Notes: generated from the sequence alone by a model not told the origin. DNA of 64,000 nt from Rhodosorus marinus (GCA_029953675.1 JAMWBK010000007.1:372001-436000), one strand, 5' to 3'; shown: positions 34,453 to 46,036, counted from the stretch's first letter. Made by a program: numbers and translations.

Positions 34453-36213
34453 TCAGGTTGTCCATTTCTGTTCGCCAGTTAGCAGTATGTCGAGGATGGT
34501 GTCGCTAGTGGCAATCGTTCGCGAGGGAAGAATTCGCAGGAGTTTCTTCGAGGCGTAGTTTTTCTCGTCGAGGATGAGGATGGTGTCAGATTCCTCACTC
34601 GGCTTTGGCGGTGTTAGCTTGCCTCCTGCGAACTCGATCAGCATTTCCAGATGGAGCCGTTCGGGCTCCGGGTTGGGGAAGTCGCCAACCAGCGCAAAGG
34701 AGGTGCTGTTGAACACCGGCGGCAGCGATCGTCGCCTTTTAATGTCAAATCCTACAGGTGTAAACTTTTCTTCGTCCAACCAGCGCCCCTCTTTGACGCT
34801 GTCTGCGAGCCACTCCTCGCGAACGATAAACTTACTTCCAGCGAGAGCAAGCATTATTCTTATGGATCGGTATCTTGCAGCGCCCCGCTTATTGACTCCG
34901 CTTATCACGTGCGTTACTTGCTTCATAGATTCTACACTTTCGACGACTTCGGCTCCCATGTAGTGACACATGCGCTTCATTAATTCCATCTCTTTGTGAT
35001 CTCGGATATTTGTGAATGCGATCGCCACTCCCGGACAAGCAGCTAGCTCGGACGACCGGCAACTAGGCTTTTCCGTCGGCCTCAACCAGGATATTGGAAC
35101 CGAAATGAGTCTGATCGAGTTTTTCGAGTCAATCTCATCGCTCGAATGGCTTGATGCAATGGCTGGTTGCTTCCGCGGCAGCATGTCTTTTCTCTCTGTG
35201 GTACCATCAACTCCCAGGATTACAGACAGAGAGGGAAAATCGGAAACGCTGTCTGCGTCTGAACAGCCATCAGCAATATCCTCGTCGCTGCTCACGATTC
35301 TCCGCTTGGCCGGCCGTCGAAAGACCTGTTCGTCCTCGTCGACTACTGAGCTCATTTCAACAATCTCGTCTTCCTCACCTGTTTTTTCTGGTTTCGTTAC
35401 CAACAGCCTCCCATCCAGCTCTATATTGGACACAGCGTTCCCCTTGTCTCCTGATAGCTCTTTCCTTCCGCAAGCTACCTCCTGCTCCCTCAAACATGCA
35501 TCCTTACCGGCGTCCAGCAGTTCGGATGCTAGGTTTGCAGGTCTAGGTGACCTCTTGCATTCATTTACAATTCCCTCAGTATCAGAAGTATCAAAACTTT
35601 CGGGTCCATGTGATAGCTTCCGGTCACCATTCGTGGCGGGTTCAGATGGCCTACTCCTTGCAGATGACCTCTTGCATTCATTTCCACCGTCTTTTGCAAT
35701 TCCCTCAGTAGCATCAAAATTTTCTGGTTCCTGCGAAAGCTTCCTGCCACCACTCTTGGCTTGTTCAGATGGCTTACTCTTCGCAGATGACCTCTTGCAT
35801 TCATTTCCACCGTCTTTTTCGATGCCCTTCGTAGTATCAGAACCTTCGGGTCCTTCTAGCTTCTGGTCACCACTCTTGGCGGGTTCAGATGGCCTGCTCC
35901 TCGCCCTGCCCACGACCACTCTTACCTCACTCTCCAGCCGCAAGAATCCCACGAGAAGATTTCGCAGGTGCTTATTCTGAATAAGATCCCTCGGATACGC
36001 AGGCAACTGACACGCTGGACACTTATCGCTTTCCTCAACGGCGGGCTTCACACACTCAAAACAAAAACTGTGATTGCACGAATCGATTCGGTACGGGTTC
36101 GCCAGAATCTCCCCACACAGGTAGCACCGCAATGTACTCCTGACCGTTTTCAACTGTTCTTCAACATTCGATAAAATCGTCTCCATTTCTTCTCCCCCTA
36201 CCCCCCTCTCCAA
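34453..36213 (-). CDS. BRCA1/BARD1-like RING and tandem-BRCT protein
   Basis: A single-exon gene of 586 residues. RING finger at residues 30-68 with the C3HC4 pattern (Cys30, Cys33, Cys46, His48, Cys51, Cys54, Cys65, Cys68), flanked by helices as in BRCA1 and BARD1 (VEEQLKTVRSTLRC before, RNLLVGFLRLESEV after). Then about 270 residues of disorder that include a threefold repeat, then two BRCT repeats near residues 390-490 (with MKQVTHVISG and EEWLADSVKEGRWLDEEKF) and 495-580. The order RING, disorder, BRCT-BRCT is diagnostic of the BRCA1/BARD1 group of DNA-repair ubiquitin ligases; no ankyrin repeats are seen, so it is closer to BRCA1 in layout. Met10 is an alternative start. Confidence 0.85.
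   Translation of the reverse strand: MERGVGGEEMETILSNVEEQLKTVRSTLRCYLCGEILANPYRIDSCNHSFCFECVKPAVEESDKCPACQLPAYPRDLIQNKHLRNLLVGFLRLESEVRVVVGRARSRPSEPAKSGDQKLEGPEGSDTTKGIEKDGGNECKRSSAKSKPSEQAKSGGRKLSQEPENFDATEGIAKDGGNECKRSSARSRPSEPATNGDRKLSHGPESFDTSDTEGIVNECKRSPRPANLASELLDAGKDACLREQEVACGRKELSGDKGNAVSNIELDGRLLVTKPEKTGEEDEIVEMSSVVDEDEQVFRRPAKRRIVSSDEDIADGCSDADSVSDFPSLSVILGVDGTTERKDMLPRKQPAIASSHSSDEIDSKNSIRLISVPISWLRPTEKPSCRSSELAACPGVAIAFTNIRDHKEMELMKRMCHYMGAEVVESVESMKQVTHVISGVNKRGAARYRSIRIMLALAGSKFIVREEWLADSVKEGRWLDEEKFTPVGFDIKRRRSLPPVFNSTSFALVGDFPNPEPERLHLEMLIEFAGGKLTPPKPSEESDTILILDEKNYASKKLLRILPSRTIATSDTILDILLTGEQKWTT
35550..35898 (-). repeat. Threefold coding repeat inside the BRCA1-like gene
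   Basis: Residues about 106-221 comprise three copies of a roughly 38-residue unit beginning SRPSEPAKSG, SKPSEQAKSG and SRPSEPATNG, each ending GGNECKRSS or VNECKRS. The DNA copies are close enough to be visible by eye (GACCTCTTGCATTCATTT recurs), so the duplication is recent or kept uniform. The unit is charged and disordered and may carry phosphorylation sites. Confidence 0.85.
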
Positions 36214-37017
36214 ACCAAAAAATTACCCTTCAGCTAAACAGCTGATCCTCCAACCCTCACCGCCGCCTTCCTCCTCCCCCAAACTTCATAATCTCTCTTT
36301 CCAACTCACCATCCCCAACCCCTCCAATTCACTAGTTTCCCGATGGCCAAAAAAGCAACAGAGGGGCCGATGTTCTCTCATGTCCATAGTAGGGCATTGG
36401 CTGCACTTTTATATCGGACAAGCTGTCCTTATTTTGGCGCGAAAAGTGTCCCATATATATATTTATATATATATATATATATTTATATGTATACAGTTTG
36501 TTATGGGACAAACTATGGGGAAGTTGTTTCAACGCTGGCTGCTATGTGCGAGAAGTGGTGGAATTTTGCTTTTGATCTAACGTTTCGCAAAATGATGTCA
36601 TAGTAGATCAGAGCAGTTCTGATGGAGTATAGAAGGATCCCCATCAGATGATACCCGCCCCGAGGGCATGTGAAGCAAAAAAAGGGAAGAAAAAAGGGGG
36701 ATGTGGATGTGGGCATGAGTGGGATGGACGTTGGATGTGCTCTGAATAAACGGTCATGATGGTGTTGGTGCAAGTTACTGCTCTTAGCTTGGTGATGGTT
36801 CTGGTAACAGTCGCGGAAGACCCGTATAAATCGTTCTGAAAGCAGTAAAGCGCATTCGAGAAAAATAAGCTCGACACCCGCAGAAGTACTCATCGAGGAG
36901 GGCGCTGCCTGCCAGGTTTAGGTTTTGAGGTTTGGTGGGGATCAAGTTGAGCATCTTCGAGCACTATCGAGGAGGAGGACGTGAAAAGAAAGAGAACGAA
37001 ATGCTAGTGTCGAAGCT
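36214..37017. other. Divergent promoter region with TA repeat
   Basis: Between the BRCA1-like gene (-) and the first glycosyltransferase (+). The minus-strand leader is G-rich (36190-36340). A TA/TATT repeat occupies about 36454-36500. No protein recognised. Confidence 0.5.
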
Positions 37018-39076
37018 ATGGAGCAAGGAATCAGAGAACGAGGGAGGAAGGGCAGAAGACGTTGGACCGGCAATGGGTATCGGCTTGAGAAGCTTGATTA
37101 TGCGGTGGTGTTGTTGATCGCCTTGGGGATACTAGGAGTGATCGTATTGCTTCGGTCCTCAACAGATGAACTGCAGACAGGAAGTTCGAGTGAGTGCAAT
37201 AATCTCTTGATAGCGATTGGACTTCAGGATGGGAACTTTCTGCTTCGGCTGGTTGAGGGAAGTGACGAGATCACGTCGTGGATGAACGACAACGAACTGA
37301 TTTCGAGCTCGTTGTGCGTCGAGGGATTTGATTTCCACGATCACTATCGCGAGCGATTATCTACGGTCAAGGCTGCCGTGTTGGAGTCTCTGGCCTCGCT
37401 TCGGATAAACTTGAAGACGGTCGCCTTGAGCTACAACGGAAAACTTGCAGTTGAGGTCAACAACAAGCCCGTGGACAAGTTCACATCAGTCGTAGATGAC
37501 AAGTATGTCGCTATTAACTTTGAGAAGAGCTTTCGGGGAAGACTAACAGAGACGAAGACGTTGCCAGTAGTTGACATGCTGGACCTTGCTGAGCGTCGGG
37601 GGGTTGAACCGGACGGGATTGTCATTGTGAGGTTCTCGGGGAGCCCTGAGGATGCCACCTCGTATCTGCGGATGTTCCTTGCGGAGCCGAGACTGGGCCG
37701 TAGAGTAAAGCTCTTGAAGCTGGAACTGCACAGCGCACCGACTTACCTGGGCGGTGCTAGGTCTACAGGTCAACAGCCAGGGGGGAAGAACGAAGTGGAA
37801 AAGCTGAGGCGCATGCTGCTGAGTATGGACGACTGTATAACTGAAGTCATTATCGTTGAGGAAGAGAACTACAGGGAGCCTCCAAAGGAGGACAACGGCT
37901 TGTTTTATGCAGTTCTGGCGGGACACGCCACGTGGACTGCCAGGGTTGACCCGGCGCTGAACAGTTGGTTGAAGGGCGTCAACTACGGCAGAGCTGCGAT
38001 CTTCACCAATTTTGGGATAAAGCCCGGCTCCATAGAAGCTAAGGCCCTGAAAAACCATATCGCAGTGGTTGCAGCACCTGCGCATCCAGACAGCGAGGGG
38101 ACTCTGAGCCTCATGCAGTCCTGGAGCCACCTCGTGCGATTAAGAGCTTCCTGGGATCTGTTCATGAAGCAAGATACCTCGCTGAAGTACCTCATTCTGC
38201 TGGACGACGACACTTTCCCCTTCACGGATACGTTTGAGGCTGTGTTGCGGGAGTGTATGGATCCTAATGCTCTCGAGTGGGGCGGTTCTCCAGAATCAAT
38301 CCGCGTGGATAACGGTGATGGTCCGATTCACGGGGAAGCGCTGAGACAGGCCAACTTGAAAGGTGAGATGTACCGCTTGAGCGCATTCCGACCATTGAAT
38401 GAATTGCATTCTGCTGCGTTTGTCCTTGTGACTGCTCGAGAGAGCTCACGATGAGACTTTCATAATCATTTCTGTGTTTACAGCGGGGGGTAAGCGTTGC
38501 CGTTTTCCTAATGAACCGAAAGAGCGGGGTGTCCCGAACTGCAGGACTGTGCTTTGTCCGAGTTGTCCGAGTGTTCCCCAAGGAGGCATGATAGTTGTGA
38601 GTCGAGCGCTTGTGCAGCGACTTCGACCGCACATTGAGAAGTGTGAGCGCGATACGCAGGACCTGTGTGACCATTGCGGCTCTCAGCGGCTGTATTTTTG
38701 CGTTCACGAGCATGCGAAGGAGGCCAAGACCTCGAATCTGCGAGGCGTTTATCGCACCCCGTGGATTGGAGAAAAGCATACAACCTCAACAGAATGGCAC
38801 GGATATCCGCTCTCGCTGCACGGAATGAAGTCCACAAACCCAAAGTTGCACCACGCGACTGTATCTTTGGACTTCAACGAGCTCTACGACCTTGCTCTGC
38901 GGGCTCGGCGACGCAGTGCTGCCGATGCCGGCGAACCTTATGTATTGATTGAGGATCTACATTTCGAGATTACCTGCAAAGGGATGGGCTACTTTCGTCA
39001 TGGAAAATGCTATTCCAGGCTAGAACCGCACAACTTTTGGTGTCAAACATCCTCGTATACGTGGAAACCGAAATAG
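37018..39076 (+). CDS. Fringe-like (GT31) Golgi glycosyltransferase, copy 1
   Basis: Exons 37018-38362 and 38484-39076, 645 residues. Type II membrane topology: short basic cytosolic tail, anchor about residues 26-46, then a lumenal domain. The last 350 residues resemble fringe/beta-3-galactosyltransferases: FYAVLAGHATWTARVDPALNSW, IFTNFG, LMQSWSHLVRLRASWDLF, the metal-binding LILLDDDTFPF, then GGMIVVSRALV and Cys-rich CDHCGSQRLYFCV. About 270 residues before this (residues 60-300) match no domain I know. The next gene is a paralogue with the same intron position and phase. The sugar and acceptor are unknown; secretion of sulfated polysaccharide or glycoprotein is a plausible setting. Confidence 0.7.
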
Positions 39077-40350
39077 GTCGGTTCTCGCTGTACATGGCGA
39101 AGGGACCATAGCCTTTCGATCTCAGCAGCAGGGGGCGAAGGTGGACGCGCAGCTCTCCTCGTTCATCCCGAATTCAACTGCAGAAAGTTACATTGGACCC
39201 TGCAGGATGATCTGCTTCATCTGCTTGACAAAGGCGTGACTGACGAGGATAAGGCCAATCGTAGACGGAGCACGGATGCTTTGCTAAAGACTCGCACTTG
39301 GGGTCGAGGTCACACTGGTATCGACCGAACATCCCAACACATGTACTCTGGACGACGGCGTGGTGCAGGGCATTTTAACTCCCAAACAGCTAATTGTTTC
39401 AACCGATAAGAATCTTGTATAGATCAGCACGGAAGAAGAAACCGCCACTTTTACTTCATTGTCGGACCTGTAAAAAACTTCTTCTCAACCCATCTGACAT
39501 CTTCCGGTCAACCCACCAGCTCGGCGCTAGCTGGGATCTCATCTTGAAGCCGCGGAGGACATAATCCTCCTGCTTCTTTCCAGAGTCTGTCCTTGTACAG
39601 TAACCGTGCTCAGTGTTTTCGGCCACCAACTTCATGTTTGTCTTCGTCTGTAGCTCTGGGGCCTTGCTCAAACCTCGACAGAGCTCAGGCGGTCGTTTTG
39701 CTTGCTCGTTCCTTTTGTGAACCAACCCTAAGAGCTAGTTTCCAAACAGTAAGATCGGTTCGGCTGCCGATCCGTCTGGAGCAATTAGATAGTACGGTTC
39801 AGAGTACTAATTGAAACGATCTGAATGCCATTCATGGCTTCATCTTCCTCCTCGAATGTGAAGGTCATCGTCTTCAACGGAGCTTTTTGATCCGAGGAGA
39901 GAGAGAGGCTTTGCTTGGGGAGTTTCGGAGGTCAAGATAAAAGCGACTTCGGCAGAAGAAGCTCCTGGTTGAAGTGACGTAACCCCTGAACGGCGAGTTT
40001 CGTCAGCTTTCTAGATAACTCTTGGATTAGAGCTGATCTTCAACAGGAGAGTAGCCTTGCAGAGAGTGGATCGTAGGGGATTCATAGGTCTTTCAGAGGT
40101 TGTCCTCTTCGAAGTGGAGTGAAAAACTGATTTCAGTGCTCCTTTATTTGATGATGACGACCCAGCTGTTGAAGTGGATCAATTTGTTTGGGTTTGGGAC
40201 GATGACCTGAACGGCTTTTTGTTTTGGAGGACTCTTTGTGAGGGGCAGCCCAACTGTTTGGGTTTGAGAATCTGTTGAAAGAGATTTAGAAAGAGTTTGG
40301 AAAGGCACTGAAGGCGAACGAGGGTTTTGAAAGCCGTTAAGACTGTTAAG
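39077..40350. other. Spacer between the glycosyltransferase paralogues
   Basis: No gene recognised. A plus-strand G-richer leader runs from about 39890 to 40350 before the second copy. Confidence 0.5.
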
Positions 40351-42464
40351 ATGGCTGGTGATCAGCAGACCAGAACGGCTGGGAACAAGGGATCTAGGAT
40401 GGCGGTAAGTAGACGAGTTGAGGATTTCTGGAAGGCGCTGAGGACGTTTCAGAAGAAAACGTCCTCCGGAAAATTCAGCTTTCTTGGTATGAGAGGTGGT
40501 ATCTTCTCGGTGTGGGTGTTAATCTGCGCACTGTTAGTGTTCTTCGGGCTGCGGTTGGGAAGGAGTCCCAAGGTGATCGCTACTGTTGTCGGGGCCCGGT
40601 GCCCATATCTACTGGTTGATGTTGGAGTCCGGGGAGGCGATGATTTGCTGGACTTGGTTAGTTCTGGGGGTATTCTGAAGGGATTCAGCGATGCCACTGG
40701 AATCAGCCCGGGGGAATTCTGTGTAGAGGCATTCGAGGCCGACGAGGGTTACTCTGACCGACTCAGGGAGGTGGAGAAGATTTTGTCTCCAAGCTTACGG
40801 AGCATCAAAGTACACCTCCAGTCCACGGTGGCCAACTTCAATGGCGAGGCTCCTGTAATGTTGGAAAACGTAGCAGCGGCGTTCCGCAGATCGGAATCTG
40901 TGAATGGGGTTGCGACGTATAACTGGGAGGCTACCGCGAGTTCTGATCGAGAGCATCGACTATCGAACATCGCTTTCCAAGATTTGTGGGACGTTCTCAA
41001 GCGCAACGGAGTCACAAGATACAAGAGTTGGAGTGCGGCTCGAGTGAAGAGCACATTCAGTGACGCCGGGATGTACCTCCGAATGATTCTAGGAGATCCC
41101 AGGCTATGCAATGCTCTAGATGAGATCTTCATGGAGATCGTCCATGGCGACGACTTGGTGTCGCAGAAGAGGAGCGATTTCATCCCGGAGGACGTTGAAT
41201 CGGAGTTGGAGCTTCTCGCGGATCTGTTGAAAACCGCCAGCTTGTGCACAACAAAGGTTTCGATCAGATACAACCGAATCGCAGATGCCGCCGGAAAGGA
41301 GGACAAGATCTTTTATGCGGTTTTAGCGGGAGCCAAGACGCTCAGTACGAGAGTGTGTGCTTCGACGAGGACGTGGATGAGATCCGTTCCCCACAGCAGC
41401 ATCGCCATCTTCACCAACACCGAGTTTGATGTGAACGACCACAGTTTCAGGTGCCTAGGAGGCCACATGGGTGTTGTCGCGTCGCCCGCTCAACCCGATG
41501 GCGAGAAAGTCCTTTCTGCAATGCAATCATGGAGCCATCTTGTCCGTCTGAGACTTGCGTGGGATCTTCATATGAAGGACGATGCATTTAAGCAATATCT
41601 GGTGCTCATGGACGATGACTCCTTTGTATTTACCGATACGCTTGAGGCGAATCTAGTGGCGTGCATGAGTCCCAAGGCGCTGCACTGGGGTGGGGCTCTG
41701 GAATTTATTCGTATTGACAACGGTGACGGTGGTAGGGACGGGTTTGGCAAGGATCTGAGAGAAAAACAAATCAAAGGTGAGCTTGTAAACAATGGCGATA
41801 TACTCTGCAAGCTGGTGTAGCCTGCTCAGGATTGTTCCTTTCGTTTCTCATTTCCGTTGCCACAGAGAAAGGAGAGAACTGCTACTTCCCTGGAGAACAA
41901 GCTAAGCAAGGCGAGAAGCCCTGCGACCAAGTCTTTTGCAAAAGCTGCAAGGCAATACCGCAAGGTGGGTTTGTCGTTTTGACCAGGGCCCTGGTGGAGG
42001 CATTGCGTCCGCATATTGAAGACTGTGAAAGGGAATCGCTCGATCTCTGCGAGCGATGTGGTTCGCAGAGGCTCTACTTTTGCGTGAATCGGAAATTGGG
42101 GGATAAAGGCGTGGAGCTTTCAGGCCTGCGCGGTGTGTATCGGCAGCCGTGGAAAACCGAGTTTAGCAGCCTGGTGGGAACCGCGTGGCATGGATACCCG
42201 GTATCAATTCATGGCATGGTTGAGGGATCATCAAAATTACACAAGGGCCTGCTGGAAGATGACTTTGCTGAGCTCTACGCGCTTGTAAGAAGAGCTCGGA
42301 GGCGATCGGCAGCCAACGCAGGGGACGCCTATGTCACCGTTGAGGACATGAACTTTCAAATCGTTTGCGACGGGCTGGGTTACTTTCGCAATGGGAAATG
42401 TTATAGAGCACTGACTGGCGCGAAGAACTGGTGCAATACCGCGGCTTATACTTGGACGCCTTAG
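40351..42464 (+). CDS. Fringe-like (GT31) Golgi glycosyltransferase, copy 2
   Basis: Exons 40351-41776 and 41866-42464, 674 residues, paralogous along its length to the preceding gene. Seen: basic N-terminus, membrane anchor about residues 50-70 (FSVWVLICALLVFFGL), then an N-terminal domain, then the fringe-like domain with FYAVLAGAKTLSTRV, IFTNTEF, AMQSWSHLVRLRLAWDL, the DxD centre LVLMDDDSFVF, GGFVVLTRALVEALRPHIEDC and CERCGSQRLYFCV. The intron is in the same place and phase (1) as copy 1, so the duplication came after the intron. Divergence is considerable, most in the N-terminal half, suggesting different acceptors. The frame's first codon at 40327 is TTG; the ATG at 40351 is used. Confidence 0.7.
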
Positions 42465-43877
42465 AAGTTTTAGGGGTTGTGTAGGCTCAAGTCACTCCAA
42501 AGTCAACAGCACAGTTCTTTCCCAGCAGGGATACGACGAATCTCGTCTCTTGTCACGGCAATCAAAGAATGGACTTGAGGGACGTTCATTGGGTTGTTTA
42601 GTCTCAAATCTCATCCACGGACCGAGTTAACCGCTGTGCTGTGGACAAAGAGTAGAAAGTTGTTCCGCAGCAAGAGCTTTTCGAAGAAACTGAGGGCTGG
42701 AGATTCGGGCTTTCAACCCAGAAACGTGCCTGAGGTATCGGGTTGCTGTGCATAGTCCAGACCGGGCTAGTACACGCCTTCTGAAGAGGTGCCCGACTAT
42801 TCGACCAGCTCAAGCTGTTGCCGAAGGCTCCTTTTGGTCTTGGGCACCATCTACCAAGTTGATAAGCTTCTCTGTAGAAGTTTGTACCTATCGATCATCC
42901 TGTGAAGCTCGTACGTTACCTACGTGACAGGCCAAACCGTTTGCAACTAAATATAAAAGCACGCTCGAGAGGTCACAACGAAGGGTATTGAACTAGTTGG
43001 AAGTACTTTTGGGCTTTTTTGCCTTGCTCGCGCGTTCACGACTACCTTCCGATCCTTTCCATCTCAAGGAGACCGCCGACTCCTTTCCGCACTTCCAACC
43101 AGTAATCTTCTGGCCCACTTGTCGCCTAGATATGGGCGAGTAGCAAGTCACGGTCTGGTGTTCGAGGTAAACTATAGGAAGCGCGAGTCAGTTGAACTTT
43201 TTGCTACTACCATAAGGAGTAGATGCTTAGAGAGGCAACATCCCATTAGATGTTCCGGTTCCGGATGATAAATTTCCTTCAAACGAAAAGACGTGATAAA
43301 AACAACAAAATACAAACACTATTTATCCAATAGATTACGGAGTACGAAGGACAATTCACCAATAATAACCAATAATAACCTCGAGAAGTCAGTACCATGT
43401 ATAGAGTTTATAAAATAAGAAATAAGTTTAGCCAATGATAACTAGTAAAATATCGAACGGTATAGGTGATAGGGAGAAATTACCGTTAAGATGAGAATTT
43501 ATTAGTACGGGTTTTTCAATCGATTGGAGGACATGTAATAAATTTATAAAATACAGATATATGTTTGGAGACTTTGAGTTTTCGTATTAATTAGATAGAA
43601 AATGGAAAGCGCGGGGGATGAAGTCTTTTGGAGGCCAAGAAGACTAGGCTTTTAGAGATGGCACTTTGATGAAGATGATCGTCTACCTCTGCTTGGGAAG
43701 GAATCTGATCGGTTGGATTGGAAGAGGTTTCGTACTGATGAAGCCTATTGATTTCTTACTATCGATACAAAAAAAACCAGATCTTTGCTGATATCTTGGA
43801 AAGTTTGTTCCGCGGTTTGTTGTTGACGTGAGAGCCTGTGCGGTAGAGCGGAAGTGCCCGGGAGCTGTTGTTCTGGG
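42465..43877. promoter_or_regulatory. Intergenic with AT-rich CCAAT island
   Basis: From 42465 to 43290 nothing is recognised. From 43290 to 43600 the DNA is AT-rich with CCAAT at 43327, 43359, 43369 and 43432, two of them inside a 10-bp tandem repeat (AATAATAACC twice, 43361-43380). It then turns G-rich on the plus strand into the reductase gene. Confidence 0.5.
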
Positions 43878-44654
43878 ATGGCCGGTCGATGGAGTTTAAA
43901 AGGGAAGAAGGCGTTGGTAACTGGCGGCACAAAAGGAATTGGCAAGGCGGTTGTTAATGAATACGTTCAGCTTGGTGCTCAGGTATTCTTGACCGCGAGA
44001 ACTGAGCGGGACGTTCTGGATGTCGTGGAGAGCTATGGGTCTGGGAATGTGTACGGGGTTGCCTCAGATGTGAGCACCAAGGAAGGCTGCGAGAAGCTGA
44101 TTGCAGAGGTGAACAGGGTATTTGATGGAGAGCTGCATGTTCTCGTGAACAACGTCGGAACGAGTATACGGAAACCGAGCGTGGAGTACATGGAGGAGGA
44201 ATACGACATCCTTATGGATACGAACGTGAAGAGTATGTTCAGATTGTGTCAAATGGCTCATCCCATGTTGAAAAAGGCAGGAAGTAGCTGTGTGCTCATG
44301 AATTCGTCCGTTGCTGGAATGGTTGCTTTGAACTCTGGGGCGATCTACGGGATGACGAAAGCTGCATTAAACCAGCTCACCCGAGCGCTGTGTTGTGAGT
44401 GGTGTGGCGATGGGATCAGAGTCAATTCGGTGTGTCCATGGTACACCCGAACACCTCTCGCGGCTCCCGTCATTGAGGACAAAAAGCGTCTGGGAATCAT
44501 CCTCGCCAGAACACCAGCGGGCAAGGTCGCTGAACCCGAAGATGTCGCCGCACTCTTTGCCTTCTTGGCTATGGACTGTGCCAAACACATAAGCGGCCAG
44601 AGCGTTAGCGTGGACGGTGGCTTCACTGCCAATGGAAATTTTACTTTCTCATGA
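43878..44654 (+). CDS. Short-chain dehydrogenase/reductase, tropinone-reductase-like
   Basis: An intronless frame of 258 residues. Classical SDR: cofactor site TGGTKGIG near residue 17, NNVG, and the catalytic Ser, Tyr and Lys in MNSSVAG and IYGMTKAA. The C-terminal segment SVDGGFTANG is the usual end of the fold. The motif LVTGGTKGIG with WSLKGKKA is typical of the plant tropinone-reductase-like group, whose members reduce a range of small ketones. NADPH preference is likely from the Arg in LTARTE. The product here is unknown. The ATG at 43878 is the first of the frame. Confidence 0.9.
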   Translation: MAGRWSLKGKKALVTGGTKGIGKAVVNEYVQLGAQVFLTARTERDVLDVVESYGSGNVYGVASDVSTKEGCEKLIAEVNRVFDGELHVLVNNVGTSIRKPSVEYMEEEYDILMDTNVKSMFRLCQMAHPMLKKAGSSCVLMNSSVAGMVALNSGAIYGMTKAALNQLTRALCCEWCGDGIRVNSVCPWYTRTPLAAPVIEDKKRLGIILARTPAGKVAEPEDVAALFAFLAMDCAKHISGQSVSVDGGFTANGNFTFS

Positions 44655-44878
44655 TAGGGTGCATATGAGAAAGAGTCAACTTTTTGTTTGCTAGAGTTGA
44701 AGGAAACCTTCCGAAAAGCGCCTTCCAAAAAGGAGCCAGGCAAAACGAGTTCGGAAGCTTATGTGTTAACCGTTTCTTGGATTTAATACTTAACTTTCCA
44801 TAATCATTCTTTAGTATAATGCCTATGTCTCCCTCGCTGTTTAAACAAAAAAAAAGCAACTTAAAACTTCCGAAACTA

Positions 44879-46036
44879 TTACTCGGATTTCCTATTCCCC
44901 CTTCGTTTTACGGTCCTTATGATCATCGCGTCAGTTTTTGACAACGTTTGTGACCTCCAGGTTCGGGGAATAAGCCATCCATCGCTCGCTATATACAAAC
45001 TTCTCTCAATGCGACGGAACACCTGTTCTCTATCCAGGACATGGTTCCAGAAGTTTCCCACACAATAATTATCCGTTTGTACATCGGCTCTCGAATCGTA
45101 CCTTGAGAGCGATCCGAGTAGCCCAAACTGTCGAATCAATCCGATCAGAAAAGGAGGGCTGTCTATAGTAGCCCATCGATTCAATTGCGGCAGAATGGCC
45201 ATCAAGGAGACGAACATGACGCAGAAAGCCTCGAGAGCAAGATTGTTCGGTTGCCATCCAGCAAGGATGGTCAGGATTGGAATGGAAACCAGGCAATGAT
45301 TTCCTACGTTGATGAAAAAGTCATCCTTCGTCTGCTCCGCCGATGTCCTGTACCGGATGGATCCAAAATGAGCCTGTGCACTCTTTTCGGTGAGCTGGTG
45401 GGCATTGGTTCGCGACCTACCTGGAATTCGATGATCCCTCCACTGCCTGTTTTCTCTGGGGTTTCCTGTACTGTGAATGCAGTGTCCTCGCCTTTTGGAT
45501 CTCCGAACCAACGAACGGGGTTGCCCTAGATCCGTAGTTATGTGCAAACCAGTAATACAATCCGCTGGACAGGTCCGCGAACACGAAGGCCGCGCTGGAT
45601 CCGAGCAGTACCTGTTTTTACAGCAGAGAACCTTCAGTAAGTTCGTAGCAAGTAAGATGCATCCAAGGCTGAAGTTGCTTCTTACTAGGAAGAGATCTAA
45701 ACTACATTCCACGCGCTCGAAGATGTCCAGGACGATCAAATCGGATAGGTAATCCGCGAAGATAACGATTCCTCTAAAGACGACACCTTCCCTTCCTGAG
45801 ACGCCCACGACTTCGGGATGGTCCGAAGCCACCTCGTCCTTCTTATGCTCCTCCTTCACGGCTACATCCGAAACAAACTTCGAACGGTCAGTCTGCACCC
45901 TCGGCCGCCTCACTCGAGTCTGCGGACCCACAACAACACAAGTCGTCGTAGTCCTGACCTGTACTCTCTCGCCTCTGCGACCCGCCGCAATCGACCCCAC
46001 AAACCCCATCATATCTAACCCCACAGCTTCTCCCAA
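44879..46036 (-). pseudogene. FAD4-family plastid desaturase homologue lacking most His ligands, with apparent frameshift
   Basis: Exons 46036-45686, 45611-45421 and 45373-44879 (donors GTAAGA and GTAGGT; acceptors ACAG). N-terminus with MMGFVGSIAAG is a plastid leader. Exon 2 has ADLSSGLYYWFAHNYG, which matches FAD4 (plastid lipid desaturase, CarF/PEDS1 superfamily), and ends IIEFQ; exon 3 has NYCVGNFWNHVLD and PRTW at the family positions. Known members carry His at SGxxHW, QxHH, QxHxWxH and HxxHH. Here these read SGLYYW, QAHF, QLNRWAT and SRYDSRAD, so nearly all ligands are gone. Exon 2 needs a change of frame between about 45540 and 45500, so this is either a pseudogene or has an unseen intron or sequence error. 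A continuous frame spans the whole locus but gives nonsense in the middle. Confidence 0.6.

Noticed and set aside
35012-35980. 322-codon plus-strand frame rich in Ser and Leu
   Set aside because: It is the antisense of the BRCA1-like exon and owes its Ser content to the coding repeats on the other strand.
44879-46036. Single uninterrupted 385-codon reading of the FAD4-like locus
   Set aside because: The middle third in that frame is unlike any protein, while another frame there gives the conserved SGLYYWFAHNYG and good splice sites flank it.
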